Positions 1 through 10,043 of a DNA stretch of 64,000 nt are shown here, piece after piece. Every line of letters starts with the position of its first letter. Position 1 is the stretch's first letter. The translations under genes and the position numbers were made by a program. The notes beneath the pieces were generated by a model. It saw only the letters and a list, made by a program, of their open reading frames with translations, had not been told where the DNA came from and ran no database searches. This DNA comes from Diploptera punctata (lineage: Eukaryota > Arthropoda > Insecta > Blattodea > Blaberidae). The stretch spans positions 62,001 to 126,000 of the forward strand of contig JASPKZ010009674.1 of assembly GCA_030220185.1 (NCBI GenBank). Reading direction: 5' to 3'.

Positions 1-530
1 CCAACGAACTTCAATCTTTTAATTTTTGTTGAAAAGATTCAAGATGGCAACAAATCAAGAATTTATCAAATTGATTGTAAAGATTGTGAAAAAATATACA
101 TAGGAAAAGCAAAAAGGAATTTAAATATGATATTGAAAGAACGCCTTTGAAATGTTAAAAATGGAGAAATAGAAAAATCTGCAATAACTGCAAATGCATG
201 GTCAGAAAAATGCAGAATTGAAACTAAGGCCAAATTACTAAAACGGTTAGAAAAATCTAAGGAACTCACAACTTGGGAGAAAAATTACATCTGCAAGAAT
301 AAAAAGAAATTCATGAATTTTGAAATTCACGGATAAAAAGAAGAAGAAAATTGATTTGGAAGTTCATCGGTCAGCCAGGAGAGGGAGCGGAAATTAACTT
401 ACAGGATGGACAGACACAAAAATGACAATTGGAGGCATCACAATGTCCCACAGAAGTGCCACAAAACCTAGGTCTGCAAAAACAATAAAGAAATATGAGG
501 TGAGTCAAAATTACCAACTCAAATATAATT
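1..530 (+). mobile_element. Penelope-like element 3' fragment with GIY-YIG endonuclease, cut by window edge
   Basis: Plus-strand reading gives a degenerate GIY-YIG endonuclease: RIYQIDCKDCEKIYIGK at about 55-115, with the first GIY glycine replaced, the two cysteines and the YIG motif present. It continues as KNGEIEKSAI and ELTTWEKNYICKNKK, the C-terminal part shared with the other Penelope-like copies here. In-frame stops (a TGA near 148) and frameshifts show it is dead. The tail ...ATATGAGGTGAGT at about 494-507 is the usual 3' end of the family. RT is absent, so this is the 3' part of a longer copy or a 5'-truncated one. Confidence 0.8.
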
Positions 531-639
531 AATTATATTCTTCTTTAAATCTCTTACAAAGAAAAAATAAAGAGCTGCAAATGTTGTGCTTTCTTGGAAC
601 TAGAACATACTTTAAATACCATTTCTTTTACCTAATACT

Positions 640-1703
640 TCATATCTTATACTCAGTTGACGTTTTTATTATTACTTTAGCACTTCTCACTGAAAGATAA
701 ATTATATTTGAAGAGAAACATTTTTGCTTGGACCGAGACTCGAAACCGGGACCTTTGGCTTTCATGGCCAAATGCTCTACCAACTGAGCTACCAAGGCGA
801 GTTGTGATCTAGACGCAAATTTTTCTCTTTATACGTTGTAAATCCTTCGTGCCAAATGCTTTGAAATCATTGCTTCTATCTTTGCATATGGCGGCCTCAT
901 TGGGAATTTAACACTACTTTATAAAGCCAGTAGTAGGGCTTCTATTGATGTTTTTATTATTAATTTAACACTTCTCACTGAAGGATAAATTATATTTGAA
1001 GAGAAACATTTTTGCCTAGACCGAGACTCGAACCCTGGACCTTTGGCTTTCCGGGTCAAATGCTGTACCAACTGAGCTAATTTTTCTCTTCAAATATAAT
1101 TTATCCTTCAGTGAGAAGTGTTAAATCAATAATAAAAACATCAATAGAAGCCCTACTGGCTTTATAAAGTAGTGTTAAATTCCAGATTAATGTATTCTTA
1201 ACTAAGAGGCTGCCATATGCAAAGATAGAAGCATGGTTTCAAAGCATTTGGCGGCGGGGAATTACAACGTTATAAGAGAAAAATTTGCATCTAGATCGCA
1301 ACTTGCCTCGGTAGCTCAGTTGGTAGAGCATTTGGCCCGGAAAGCCAAAAGGTCCCGGGTTCGAGTCTTGGTTTAGGCAAAAAATTTTCTCTTGAAATAT
1401 AATTTATCCTTCAGTGAGAAGTGTTAAATTAATAATAAAAACATCAATTGAAGCCCTACTGGCTTTATAAGGTAGTGTTTAAATTCCCGATAAATGTCTT
1501 CTTAACTAAGAAGCGTGCCATTTGCAAAGGTAGAAGCAAAGGCATTTGGTGCTGGAAATTACAACGTATATAAGAGAAAAATTTGTGCATCTAGATCGGA
1601 ACTCGCCCTGATTAGCTCAGATGGTAGAGTATTGGCCTAGAAAGCCAAAGGTGCCAGGTTCGAGTCTCGGTCTGTGCGAAAATTATTCTCTTCAAATATA
1701 ATT
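640..1703. repeat. Cluster of four tRNA-headed repeats (subfamily 1), two minus then two plus
   Basis: tRNA-like heads lie at about 728-803 and 1013-1076 (minus) and 1304-1378 and 1606-1678 (plus). Plus-sense heads carry an A box (TAGCTCAGTTGG) and a B box (GGTTCGAGTC) and can form most of a cloverleaf. Each head is flanked by inverted AAGAGAAAAATTT / AAATTTTTCTCTT segments. The two plus heads are about 302 bp apart. The second minus copy is cut within its D arm and joins directly to an inverted copy at about 1077. The last tail ends about 23 bases before the acceptor of the next exon. Copies are diverged and are SINE-like repeats, not working tRNA genes. Confidence 0.85.
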
Positions 1704-1726
1704 ATTCTTAACCTTATTTTTTCTAG

Positions 1727-1925
1727 GGTTCAGAAGAATTATTCTCTGTTGAGCCTCTTACTCCACATGGTGGTTACCTATCAGGAGGAAGGCCCATAGT
1801 AGGAGGCATTTCAGGATCATCTCGTGTTGTAGAGGCTTCTCGACCAGGATTGGCAGCAAGTGTGGCACGAGCAAGAGCAAGAGCTGCAGCAGTCATGATG
1901 CTAGATGATGCAGATACTGTAGAGG
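1727..1925 (+). CDS. hyd: UBR5/Hyd E3 ubiquitin ligase, coding exon 1 of 8 seen
   Basis: UBR5 (Drosophila hyperplastic discs) is a very large HECT-type E3 ligase of the N-degron pathway. This exon follows TTTTTTCTAG and ends before GTATG. It reads GSEELFSVEPLTPHGGY...GLAASVARARARAAAVMMLDDADTVE, with the Ala/Arg-rich SVARARARAAAVM stretch typical of the UBR5 region after the UBR zinc finger. Length 199 gives 66 codons plus one base (donor phase 1), which joins to the next exon to make Gly. The start phase is taken as 0 from the reading frame. The gene continues upstream of the window. A tRNA-headed repeat ends just before the polypyrimidine tract. Confidence 0.85.
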
Positions 1926-2035
1926 GTATGTTATGAATTGTTTAATTTTAAATATCTATTGTGTACGAAGTAAAATATATTTTAAGATAAAATTGCTAGT
2001 ACCTGAAAAAAATGTATAAATGAAGCATTGATATG

Positions 2036-2345
2036 GGAAAGGTAGTAAGTCAGCAAATTTTACAGGGGAAACAATTTTCCCAACATCAATTTTAATTAAT
2101 AGTGAGTGGAGAACATATTTTTAACTGCACTCACTATTAATGATATAACCTTATAATGTTTACTTCCCAATATTAATTTAAATCAATTTTAATATAATGT
2201 TGACACTACTAAACAAGAAACTTTATTTGCAAAATAGTTACATAATATCCATATTAATTTACAAAAAATATTTAAATTTAAAAGTGTCAAAATTGTGTTT
2301 TGCTTCCCCTGTAACATTTGCTTTTTATGAACTTACTACCTTTCT
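2036..2345. repeat. Palindrome around a Penelope-type tail remnant
   Basis: Outer arms are inverted copies: GAAAGGTAGTAAGT near 2036 and ACTTACTACCTTTC near 2331, and ACAGGGGAA near 2062 against CTTCCCCTGT near 2305. The centre (about 2095-2180) contains AGTGAGTGGAGAACATAT and ATATAACCTTATAATG, which match the tails of the foldbacks at 26225-26452 and 47540. I read it as an old foldback insertion; no clear target duplication was found. Confidence 0.5.
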
Positions 2346-2397
2346 CGTGTCAGCGCCTCAAATATTTCCTTGGTGTAGTGTATTAGTTTATAAAATG

Positions 2398-2860
2398 TAT
2401 CTTCTTCTTCTTCTTCTTCTTCTTCACAGTTTAGGCTTATTTACTAGCCTGTTCCGGCTCCAAATTGCTGCTCTTTCCATCTTTTCTTTGGTCTTCCCAA
2501 ACTTCTTCTTCCTCGTGTTGAATACCTGTATGCTGCTTTTGGTATTCTATTCTCAATCATCCTTATCAAGAGTTCTTTCCAGTTTGTTCTGTATTTCTCT
2601 ATTGTTGTGTTTAATTCCTCTACTTTTAGTTGTCTTATTTCTGTGTTATGTTTTTTGTCTGTTCTTTGGTATCCTGCTATTGGTCTGAGGAATCTCATTT
2701 CAGCAGCTTGTATTCTGGCTGATTGTTGTGTTGTCACTGTCCATGTTTCGGATCCATAAGTAATAATAGGCACTGCCATTATCTTGTATAATTTCATTAT
2801 AGAGTCTTTCCTGGCTTTATTTTCAGAGTTCTTTTTAGTGTACCTGTTATATAATTAAAC
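2398..2860 (-). mobile_element. Non-LTR retrotransposon 3' fragment (RT C-terminus) with GAA-type tail
   Basis: The minus strand encodes MKLYKIMAVPIITYGSETW...RSLGRPKKRWKEQ (2797 down to 2444). The YGSETW block and the final GRPKKRW block are typical of the region after the RT in RTE-like and related LINEs. On the + strand the element begins with a CTT run at about 2400-2427, that is a GAA-repeat 3' tail in the sense of the element. Only the 3' end is present (5' truncation), as usual for LINE insertions. Exact clade uncertain. Confidence 0.8.
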
Positions 2861-3109
2861 TTATTTAGTTTGTTATTTATATCTGTTTCCGCTGTGTATG
2901 ATATTTTGCAAGTTATATCTTATCGCTTATAAAATTTATACTGTATCTATAATTTGTATTGTTTTAAATAAATTCATAAAAAGCAGTGTAAAAAAATCTT
3001 AATCGAAGATGGATGGAAACAATTTTTTTATTAAATTAATATTGAGAAGCTAAAGCTAGTACTATGATAGAAATAAGTAAATTAATGAACGTAATTAAAT
3101 TATTGTAAA

Positions 3110-3925
3110 TCAATGGTAAAGAGAAAAATGTTTGCCCCTGAGGCCCCGGGAATCGAACCCCGAACCTTTAGCTATCTGTGCTAATGCTCTGTCCACTGAG
3201 CTAATCCAGGCTTCATTCATGATTCCCGGTTCATGCAAAAATGTTTCTCTTTACCATGGATTTACATTTTTTTTTAATTAACATACTATTAATTGGACAT
3301 TCTTGCAACTCACCTCATAAAGTATGTGTTTCTCACTGAGACAAAGTTGAGCTGATGTTGGAAGATATGCCTCTGAAACCAGTCTTAGTGAGAAATACAT
3401 ACATTTATGAGGTGAGGTGTAAAAAGTCTGATTTAATATCTAAAAATAATATTCCTCATAGTTAAATTAGTATTAAGAAACGAAAGCTGTTACTATGTTT
3501 GAAGTAAGTAAATTAATGTACACAACTTAATTATTGTAATCAATGGTAAAGAGAAAATTTTTTGCCTGAACTGGGAATCGAACCCTGCACCTTCAACTTT
3601 CCGTGTTGATGCTCTGACTACTGAGCTAATTCAGGTTTCATTCCCATCCAAGCATAAATCCTCCCTTTACCGTACTTTCTTGGTCCCACAATCAAATGCG
3701 ATGAATCATTATTCACAAATACACAATGAATGGCTTCTACATTAAGAAGACATGAAGGGACTCCACATAACTATAGCATTATTTGTTAAATTAATATTAA
3801 GAAGCTAAAGCTGTTACAATGATTGGAATAAGTATATTAATTGTAATCAATGGTAAAGAGAAAAAAATTTGCCGGAACCTTCAGCTTTCCGTGCTGATGC
3901 TCTGGCCACTGAGCTAATTCAGTGT
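3110..3925 (-). repeat. Three tRNA-headed repeats (subfamily 3), minus strand, with a small foldback between
   Basis: Heads in minus sense read GCCTGAATTAGCTCA... with B-box like GGTTCGATTCC, at about 3130-3235, 3560-3655 and 3860-3925. Each is flanked by GTAAAGAGAAAAAT / ATTTTTCTCTTTACC inverted segments. The body shares AAGCTAAAGCTGTTACTATG with the copies near 31.1 and 48 kb. Between the first two (about 3310-3420) is a foldback whose arms carry CTCACCTCATAAA and TTTATGAGGTGAG, the Penelope-type tail signature. Confidence 0.75.
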
Positions 3926-4194
3926 TCCTTCCCATAGTAATCTTATTAAATATAAAATTAATTTTATGGTAGAAAATGCTATGAGGGAGTCAAAATTAAG
4001 TATAATTTGTAAATAACACCATATGGCTCATGTACTTAATAGTTAACCGCTATGCTATGTGGGCATCTCACTTTGAATAGAAATTTTTCTCTTCAAAAAT
4101 TATTGTTCAGCAAGATCATCCTTCAGTGAGAAATGTTAATTAATAAATTACAATAGGAAGTAACATTGAGATATGTTAAATTTATAATAGAAAC

Positions 4195-4875
4195 CACAAA
4201 GAGTGTATAGACGATTTTATTATTAATTTAACACTTCTCATAGAAGGATTTTTCTCTTCAAATATAATTTATCCTTCTATGAGAAGTGTTAAATTAATAA
4301 TAAAATCGTCAATAGAAGCCCTACTGGCTATAAAGTAGTGTTAAATTCCCAATAAATGTCTTCTTAACTAAGAAGCCGCCATTTGCAAAGATAGAAGCTA
4401 TGGTTTCAAGCATTTGGCGCGAGGGAATTATCAACGTACATAAGAGAAAAATTTGCATCTAGATCGTAACTCGCCTCGGTAGCTCAGTTGGTAGAGCACT
4501 TGGCCCGAAAAGCCAAGGGTCCCGGGTTCGAGTCCCGGTCTAGGCGAAAATTTTTCTCTTGAAATATAATTTATCCTTCTATGAGAAGTGTTAAATTAAT
4601 AATAAAATCGTCAATAGAAGCCCTACTGGCTATAAAGTAGTGTTAAATTCCCAATAAATGTCTTCTTAACTAAGAAGCCGCCATTTGCAAAGATAGAAGC
4701 TATGGTTTCAAGCATTTGGCGCGAGGGAATTATCAACGTACATAAGAGAAAAATTTGCGTCTAGATCATAACTCGCCTCGGTAGCTCAGTTGGTAGAGCA
4801 CTTGGCCCCGGAAAGCCAAGGGTCCCGGGTTCGAGTCCCGGTCTAGGCGAAAATTTTTCTCTTCAAATATAAAAG
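4195..4875 (+). repeat. Tandem dimer of tRNA-headed repeat (subfamily 1)
   Basis: Two plus-sense heads start at 4472 and 4774, a spacing of 302 bases, and the sequence between is nearly identical in both units. The heads are well preserved: D stem GCTC/GAGC, T stem CCGGG/CCCGG, anticodon stem TTGGC/GCCAA. The unit also contains a small inverted repeat CTTCTTAACTAAGAAG and the block GCCGCCATTTGCAAAGATAG. The left end (4215-4300) is itself an inverted repeat around the sequence CACTTCTCATAGAAGGAT. Confidence 0.85.
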
Positions 4876-4914
4876 AGTGTATAATTTACTTAACACCAAG
4901 ATATGCTTCAAATG

Positions 4915-5000
4915 TCTATCATGAAAAAAGTTGGGTCTGCTTCATCTTACCTCATATTATGGAATATGAGGTAAGATACAAACCCAACTTCTTTATTAAG
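4915..5000. repeat. Short foldback with Penelope-type tails
   Basis: Arms AAGTTGGGTCTG...CATCTTACCTCATA and TATGAGGTAAGAT...AACCCAACTT face each other with almost no spacer. TACCTCATA / TATGAGGTA is the tail motif of the other foldbacks, so this is probably a highly truncated member. Confidence 0.55.
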
Positions 5001-5399
5001 TAGATCCCCATAATGTTATTTTCTATTATATTTTCATAATGTTTATCATGTATTTATCAATTTTGGAAGTTCTAAACATAAGATAAATTTTACTTTTTTC
5101 AAGAATTGGTTGGTTAGCATCTAATGCCAAACAGTTTGGTAATGTTGCCATTCACTCTTGCATTCAAATATTTAGAAGGAAGATTGAAAAATTGAATGAA
5201 TGATTGATATGCCATCTTGTTCCACTTCCTTTCCTCGAAAAGTTTACAGAAAGGGCAAATAAGATGTTCCAGCTAACACTACTATTATAGAGATAATAGT
5301 GATATTTCCTCATTCCCCTGTTTCTTGTTCAGTATTATAATTTTCAATCATCTTTTGTCCTAGATCTAGTTACGATTTAATTTTTAGAATATGCATAAT

Positions 5400-5740
5400 T
5401 TAAAACTAATATTAATCATCATCATCATGAACTTATTTAGGTTTAGGTCGTTCAAGCCTGTTTCTATGAGATCTCAAGATGTGGTTGGTCATTCCATCTT
5501 AATTTTGGTCTTCCTTTATCTCAAAGTCCTTTAGGCTTTACTGCAATGCTAATTTATGAAAGCGAGGTGGATCCATTCTTTGCATATGTTGTAACCAATT
5601 GCTTTGATAATTATGAATTTCTTCAACTTTTTTTTCTTCCTTCAACTATATTTTGAACTTTTTAATTTATTGCATTTATCTGTGTTTCTTTGCTTGTCTA
5701 TTTTTGTCAAACCTAGGAGTGTATGTAAAAAACTAAAATC
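5400..5740 (-). mobile_element. LINE 3'-end remnant
   Basis: Begins with a CATCATCATCAT run (about 5414) followed by ...TTTAGGTCGTTCAAGCCTG, the layout of a minus-sense LINE 3' end with a short trinucleotide tail, similar in plan to 2400 and 37740. The coding part is too decayed to assign. The flanks 5001-5400 show nothing else recognisable. Confidence 0.4.
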
Positions 5741-5749
5741 AAACGAGTT

Positions 5750-5860
5750 TATTAAATTTGAAGAGAAAAATTTTTGCCCAGACCGGGACCCGAACCTGGC
5801 ACCTTTGGTATACCATACCAATGCTCTTCCAACAGAGCTAAAAGCATCAATGAGATTAAT
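5750..5860 (-). repeat. tRNA-headed repeat fragment
   Basis: Minus-sense tRNA-like head: GCTCTGTTGGAAGAGC and B-box like GGTTCGGGTCC, preceded on the + strand by TTTGAAGAGAAAAATTTTTG. It is truncated beyond the D arm at about 5842. Confidence 0.65.
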
Positions 5861-6159
5861 TATTCTTAACCTTAAAATCAAATATTGAGAACTAATATGC
5901 GTGTATAATTGGAGTTCCAAGGTTTCTGGAGAATTATTGATTTTCAAGTTTGTAAGTTCCCATAAGAGAAATTCATTTATTCACTGTCCACATGTGAACA
6001 AGGCACCCACAACGCTTCATACAGTACTCAACAAATTTACTGTGTTCTGTCTTCATGCTCAATAATATGTCTTTACCCTTCTGGTCACTGTCTTTCACAA
6101 TCGTCTGAAGACATAGATATCCTGAGAGTAGCACTTGAATGTTAATATTATTCGTTTTT

Positions 6160-6905
6160 AAACACCTTAATGATGGACAAATTATATTTGAAAAGAAAAA
6201 TATATGCCTAGACTGGGGTTTGAACCCAGGACCTTTGACTTTCTATGTCAATGCTCTTCCATCTGAGCCACCTAGGCCTCCAATCTAAACGCGTATTTTT
6301 CTCTTACACATAGTTAATTCCCTAACCCCAAATGCTACGAGCTGTTGCTACGATTTTTGCAAATGGCGGCTTAAATGTTTAAATTCCCAATAAAAAGTCT
6401 TCTTAACAAAGAAGCCGCCATTTGCAAAAATTGTAGCAACGGCTCGTAGCATTTGGGGTTAGGGAATTAACTATGTGTAAGAGAAAAATACGCGTTTAGA
6501 TTGGAGGCCTAGGTGGCTCAGATGGAAGAGCATTGACATAGAAAGTCAAAGGTCCTGGGTTCAAACCCCAGTCTAGGCGTATATTTTTCTTTTCAAATAT
6601 AATTTGTCCATCATTAAGGTGTTTAAAAACGAATAATATTAACATTGAAAGAAGCACTACTGGCTTTATAAGGTAATGTTTAAATTCCCAATAAAAAGTG
6701 TTCTTAACAAAGAAGCCGCCATTTGCAAAAATCGTAGCAACGGCTCGTAGCATTTGGGGTTAGGGAATTAACTATGTGTAAGAGAAAAATACGCGTTTAG
6801 ATTGGAGGCCTAGGTGGCTCAGATGGAAGAGCATTGACACAGAAAGTCAAAGGTCCTGGGTTCAAACCCCAGTCTAGGCGTATATTTTTCTTTTCAAATA
6901 TAATT
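6160..6905. repeat. tRNA-headed repeats (subfamily 4): one minus, two plus at about 301 bp spacing
   Basis: Heads in sense GGCCTAGGTGGCTCAGATGG...GGGTTCAAACCCCAGTC occur at about 6207-6280 (minus), 6506-6580 and 6807-6881 (plus). The plus units are nearly identical and 301 bp apart, like subfamily 1. The anticodon-loop region reads ATAGAAA within a TTGAC/GTCAA stem. The minus and first plus copy form an inverted repeat around the block GCCATTTGCAAA at 6355-6430. Confidence 0.85.
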
Positions 6906-7500
6906 TAGCACTTGAATGTTGAGATTTTTCAGTAGTTCAATGTTGGTTACTATCTCCTTCACAGATGCTTCACTATTTCTGACAATGTTTTTTTGTATCA
7001 GTCTACCTGTGTTTGTGCTCGAGCTGTGTCTGACAACAGTCTTATTACATCATTGAATTGGAAAATTTTTTATACCTCACCTAACTAGTTTCAAAGACAA
7101 TTTTTCCATATTCGTCTAAACTCCAACTGTTGAAAGTTTTACTTCTCATTAGAATTTTTATTAAACAGTATCATGAGAAATTTGTCATCAATGATGAGTA
7201 GTTACTCCATGTTGAGAAAATCAGTTTTTGCTGACTACATTTCACCTCTATACAGGTTACGTGATTGACACGTGTGGAAGTGAGGCCTGCAATCTAATTG
7301 TAGGCAAAGGACCCTCCAGGCCTGATGTCCCATTGAGTTTTGTATCCACTGTATCCATTAACTACTAATTCAAATTATATTAACAACAACCAATTGTATT
7401 TTAGTGTGATGTTAAATTAAATAATATGGGTTGAAAATAGGTACTATAAAATTAAGAGGCTGTTATTAATAAATAAGACGAGTGTTTTAAAATTCATTGT
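6906..7500. other. Intronic sequence without recognisable feature
   Basis: I see no coding exon, tRNA head, tail motif or inverted repeat I can name here. A phrase at 7262-7330 (GTGTGGAAGTGAGGCCTGC) is less AT-rich than its surroundings but has no supported reading frame. Confidence 0.4.
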
Positions 7501-7905
7501 TATCACAATTGAGGTTATGTATTAAAATTTTTTTAAAATAATAATATAAGTACTTTTATACCTGTCTTCCTCAATTAGAATTGGATATTTGTTTTAAAAA
7601 CTTCTTTAATTATTGAAATCATGAATGCCTTTCAAAACTTGTTTAATCTTCGGCATGCTATTTGATACTGATGTCGGCATGTAAAATTAGATAATGGGTT
7701 GAGGTCTATGGGTGTGTTCTTGTTTAGAATGTTTATATTCTTTGCTTCTCTTAAAATGTCCATGTCTTTTAAGATGCTAATTTTGTTTTTGTTATTCTCT
7801 TTGTGCAGTAAAACTTGTTCAAAGTGGAATCGCATGGGACCATTTTTTTTTTTTTCCACATTAGACAACATTCTGCATTACAAAAAAAAATTTAAGCAAT
7901 CTTAG
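7500..7905 (-). mobile_element. Retroelement 3' fragment; uninterrupted paralogue of 9310-10060
   Basis: Minus-sense reading gives HKENNKNKISILKDMDILREAKNINILNKNTP (7871-7632), matching the plus-strand copy at 9326-9508 (HKENNNNKISILEDMEILREAKN). Similarity continues into the noncoding 3' part (CTAATTGAGGAAG, AAAAGTACTTATATTATTAT). The copy has a single CATCAGTATCAAATAGCAT where the other is interrupted by a foldback. This looks like the C-terminal end of a GIY-YIG/Penelope-type ORF, but that assignment is only tentative. Confidence 0.6.
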
Positions 7906-8560
7906 ATTATAGAACACCGTACATGTCTTACGTGCCTTGTATTAATTGTAGTTCCGCTGCTGTTGGAAAGTGAAGTAAAGTATGTACGAGCAACTTGTAC
8001 GGTAATGCGCGAAGAAAAACAATCCCGTTTCGTCAGCGTTAAAAATGTCTCTTAGGCACGTATCCTGAAATTAAAGTATGCAGTTTTGGTTTCCACTCAC
8101 TAACTATACTTTCGTTCACATCCTTTGATTCCCTACAAATTTCATTCCACACTACATTGTGTCATCTTTTAAAACTGTCCACAACCAACCTAAAGGTGCC
8201 TTCAAATCATTATTACCTAGGGATATAGCAACAGCTAGAGCTTGACTTTGGAGGCATCGGTCTGGAAATTTGGAGATTTTTTTTTATTGTGGGCTCTCGT
8301 TGATTTTTTTTTTTTTTTCATTTGACCATTTCCTTGCGTCCATTCATTCAATATTTTTTCTTTGTTGTTTTAAAAGCTCATAAACTTGTGTTTTTTCCAC
8401 ATTTAAATTTAGTCATTATTTGGCGTACTGAGAGTTTTGTTTTTCTTTATCTTCAATTGCTTTCACTTTTTTGTTTAATGACAATGATACATATGATTTA
8501 GCCATCTTTATTCTGTAAATTCAGAATGCTACCTGTGAAAGATAAGTACACAATCGGTCT
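7906..8560 (-). pseudogene. Pogo/Tigger/Jerky-like transposase relic
   Basis: The minus strand contains a DDE-like block FNADETGLFF (around 8040) and a segment DLKAPLGWLW (around 8190) typical of Jerky/Tigger transposases of the Tc1-mariner/pogo superfamily. The reading frame is broken by many stops and by poly-T expansions near 8280-8320. No inverted termini were identified. Function is certainly lost in this copy. Confidence 0.6.
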
Positions 8561-9012
8561 CAGATCTTAAACTAATTTAAGATTTTGCAGTGCACTGATT
8601 ATTTGTGAGACATGTCACATGCCAAATATTTGCTAAACGAACCTGTATTTTGCAAAACGTGTGTGTGGTGAGACCGAAAGAAAATTCCTGGTACAGGTAG
8701 AAACTCTACTTCTCCTGACAACAGGAATCATCATTTATTGTTAATTTGCCTGACGGGAATTCAATGAAGTGGAAACTAATTTATTTCTCTCCCTATCTCT
8801 CCACCTTATTAACACTCTTTTTTTCATGAATTGTGTAGAAATATCCTTCTGTTTCTGCATTGGACAGATTCCATTTTATACAAAATAAATACACTTATAA
8901 TTACTATTATTTTGCTGGGACCAATAAATTTGTTCACATTGGACAGATTCCTGCATTATTCATGTTCCAGATTAAACAAGTTTACTGTATATGATTGTTA
9001 TGGTAAAGTGTA
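8561..9012. other. Intronic sequence, nothing assigned
   Basis: AT-rich sequence with short direct similarity between TTGGACAGATTCC at 8857 and 8939. No gene, tRNA head or terminal repeat recognised. Confidence 0.4.
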
Positions 9013-9290
9013 AAGTAAAGTGATCCCACAACAGGCCCGGAGGCCCTTGGGATAGTAGGAGGTTAAGGCTCCCACTTTTTCTAGACAATCAGCACTTTTT
9101 ATGTCAGCCCTGCGTGACGGCTGCCTTTACCCCCAGAACAAGCGTCTGGTTAGAGGCTGAGTCGACTCCAGGGCCATAGTGCCGCCAGAGGGTTTGGGTC
9201 AGTTAAAAAATCCTGACCCCAACGGGACTTGAACCCTCGACCCTCTAGCTTGTAGCTCAGTGCCTTAACCACTACGCTACGATGGTATTT
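9013..9290 (-). repeat. SINE family 2 (different tRNA head), near full length
   Basis: Minus-sense tRNA-like head at about 9222-9290: CGTAGCGTAGTGGTTAAGGC (A box region) and GGTTCAAGTCCC (B box), followed by a body running to the 5' side of the + strand and ending in a TTTAC-type tail (AAAGTGTAAAGTAAAGTGAT on the + strand). The same body occurs at 41822, 42660 and 44350. This is a classical tRNA-derived SINE, distinct from the 300-bp unit family. Confidence 0.8.
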
Positions 9291-9556
9291 TCGGTTTTGT
9301 TAAACTGATGACTCATTTCTAGTATGTGTTCAACAAAATCAAAGATTCCATGACAATCATACACAAAGAGAATAACAACAACAAAATTAGCATTTTAGAA
9401 GACATGGAAATTTTAAGAGAAGCAAAGAATATAAACATTCTAAACGAGAACACACCCACAGACCTAAAATCGTTATATAATTTATATGCTGACATCAGTA
9501 CCAAATAACATATGGTGAAATTAAATGTTTCTTACCTCTCCTCATAAATATTTTCT

Positions 9557-9603
9557 AAGTTGATCGCGATTTCGAGACTATAACTGTCTCATCATCAGAA
9601 CTT
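9557..9603 (-). ncRNA. Hammerhead ribozyme motif (type I), left arm
   Basis: Inverse copy of the motif at 9760-9806 with identical core. In minus sense: AAGTT, CTGATGA, T, GAGAC-loop-GTCTC, GAAA, palindromic TCGCGA, TC, AACTT. Stems I (5 bp), II (5 bp) and III are all pairable and all core bases are present. Confidence 0.88.
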
Positions 9604-9759
9604 TGTTGGCGACTGGTGTTATGTCGATCGGAAGAAACTCTTCTTCTTACCTCCGTTGGTGGACCGATGAACCTCTGGATCAGGTCAAAGGTTCATCGGT
9701 CCACCAACAGAGGGAAGAAGAAGAGTTTCTTCCGATCGACATAACACCAGTCGCCAACA

Positions 9760-9806
9760 AAGTTCTGATGATGAGACAGTTATAGTCTCGAAATCGCGAT
9801 CAACTT
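9760..9806 (+). ncRNA. Hammerhead ribozyme motif (type I), complete core
   Basis: Stem I strands are AAGTT (9760-9764) and AACTT (9802-9806). Core CTGATGA is at 9765-9771. Stem II is GAGAC (9773-9777) with GTCTC (9785-9789) and a 7-nt loop. GAAA is at 9790-9793. Stem III is the self-complementary stretch ATCGCGAT (9793-9800). The cleavage triplet is ATC, with scission predicted after 9801. The very short palindromic stem III is the form known from Penelope-like elements, where dimerisation is thought to help cleavage. Activity is inferred, not shown. Confidence 0.9.
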
Positions 9807-10043
9807 AGAAAATATTTATGAGGAGAGGTAAGAAACTTTTAATTTCACCATAAATTAAACCTCATAGTGATTAATTCCTATAAAAGTTTAAAAAAACCAA
9901 ATAACATTCCTAAGCTGAAACATGTTTTAGAAGGCTTTCATGATTCTAATAATTAACAAAGTTTTTTACAAAAAAGAAAAAAAACATTCTAATTGAAGAA
10001 GAAGGGTGTAAAAAAGTACTTATATTATTATTTTTAAAATTTT

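Larger units (their letters stand above)
9512..9895. mobile_element. Penelope-type foldback insertion with 12-bp target duplication
   Basis: Two PLE 3' ends face each other head to head with their tails outward. The arms (about 9512-9685 and 9686-9852) are nearly perfect inverse copies, each with a complete hammerhead motif. The right arm continues about 43 bases further (AAATTAAACCTCATAGTG...) than the left, so the element has one long and one short tail end. It is flanked by ACCAAATAACAT at 9500-9511 and 9896-9907. The paralogue at 7500-7905 has the unduplicated site. Confidence 0.9.

Noticed and set aside
2197..2688. 163-residue hydrophobic open frame resembling a membrane protein
   Set aside because: It is the antisense of the LINE fragment at 2398-2860 and of AT-rich sequence; Leu/Phe richness comes from the CTT repeat and the reverse complement of a Lys/Glu-rich ORF.
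4472..4850. Functional tRNA genes
   Set aside because: The heads lack a normal anticodon loop (position 33 is C or the stem register is shifted), occur in dozens of copies with shared flanks, and lie in SINE-like units. Some may be transcribed by pol III, but they are not credible as decoding tRNAs.
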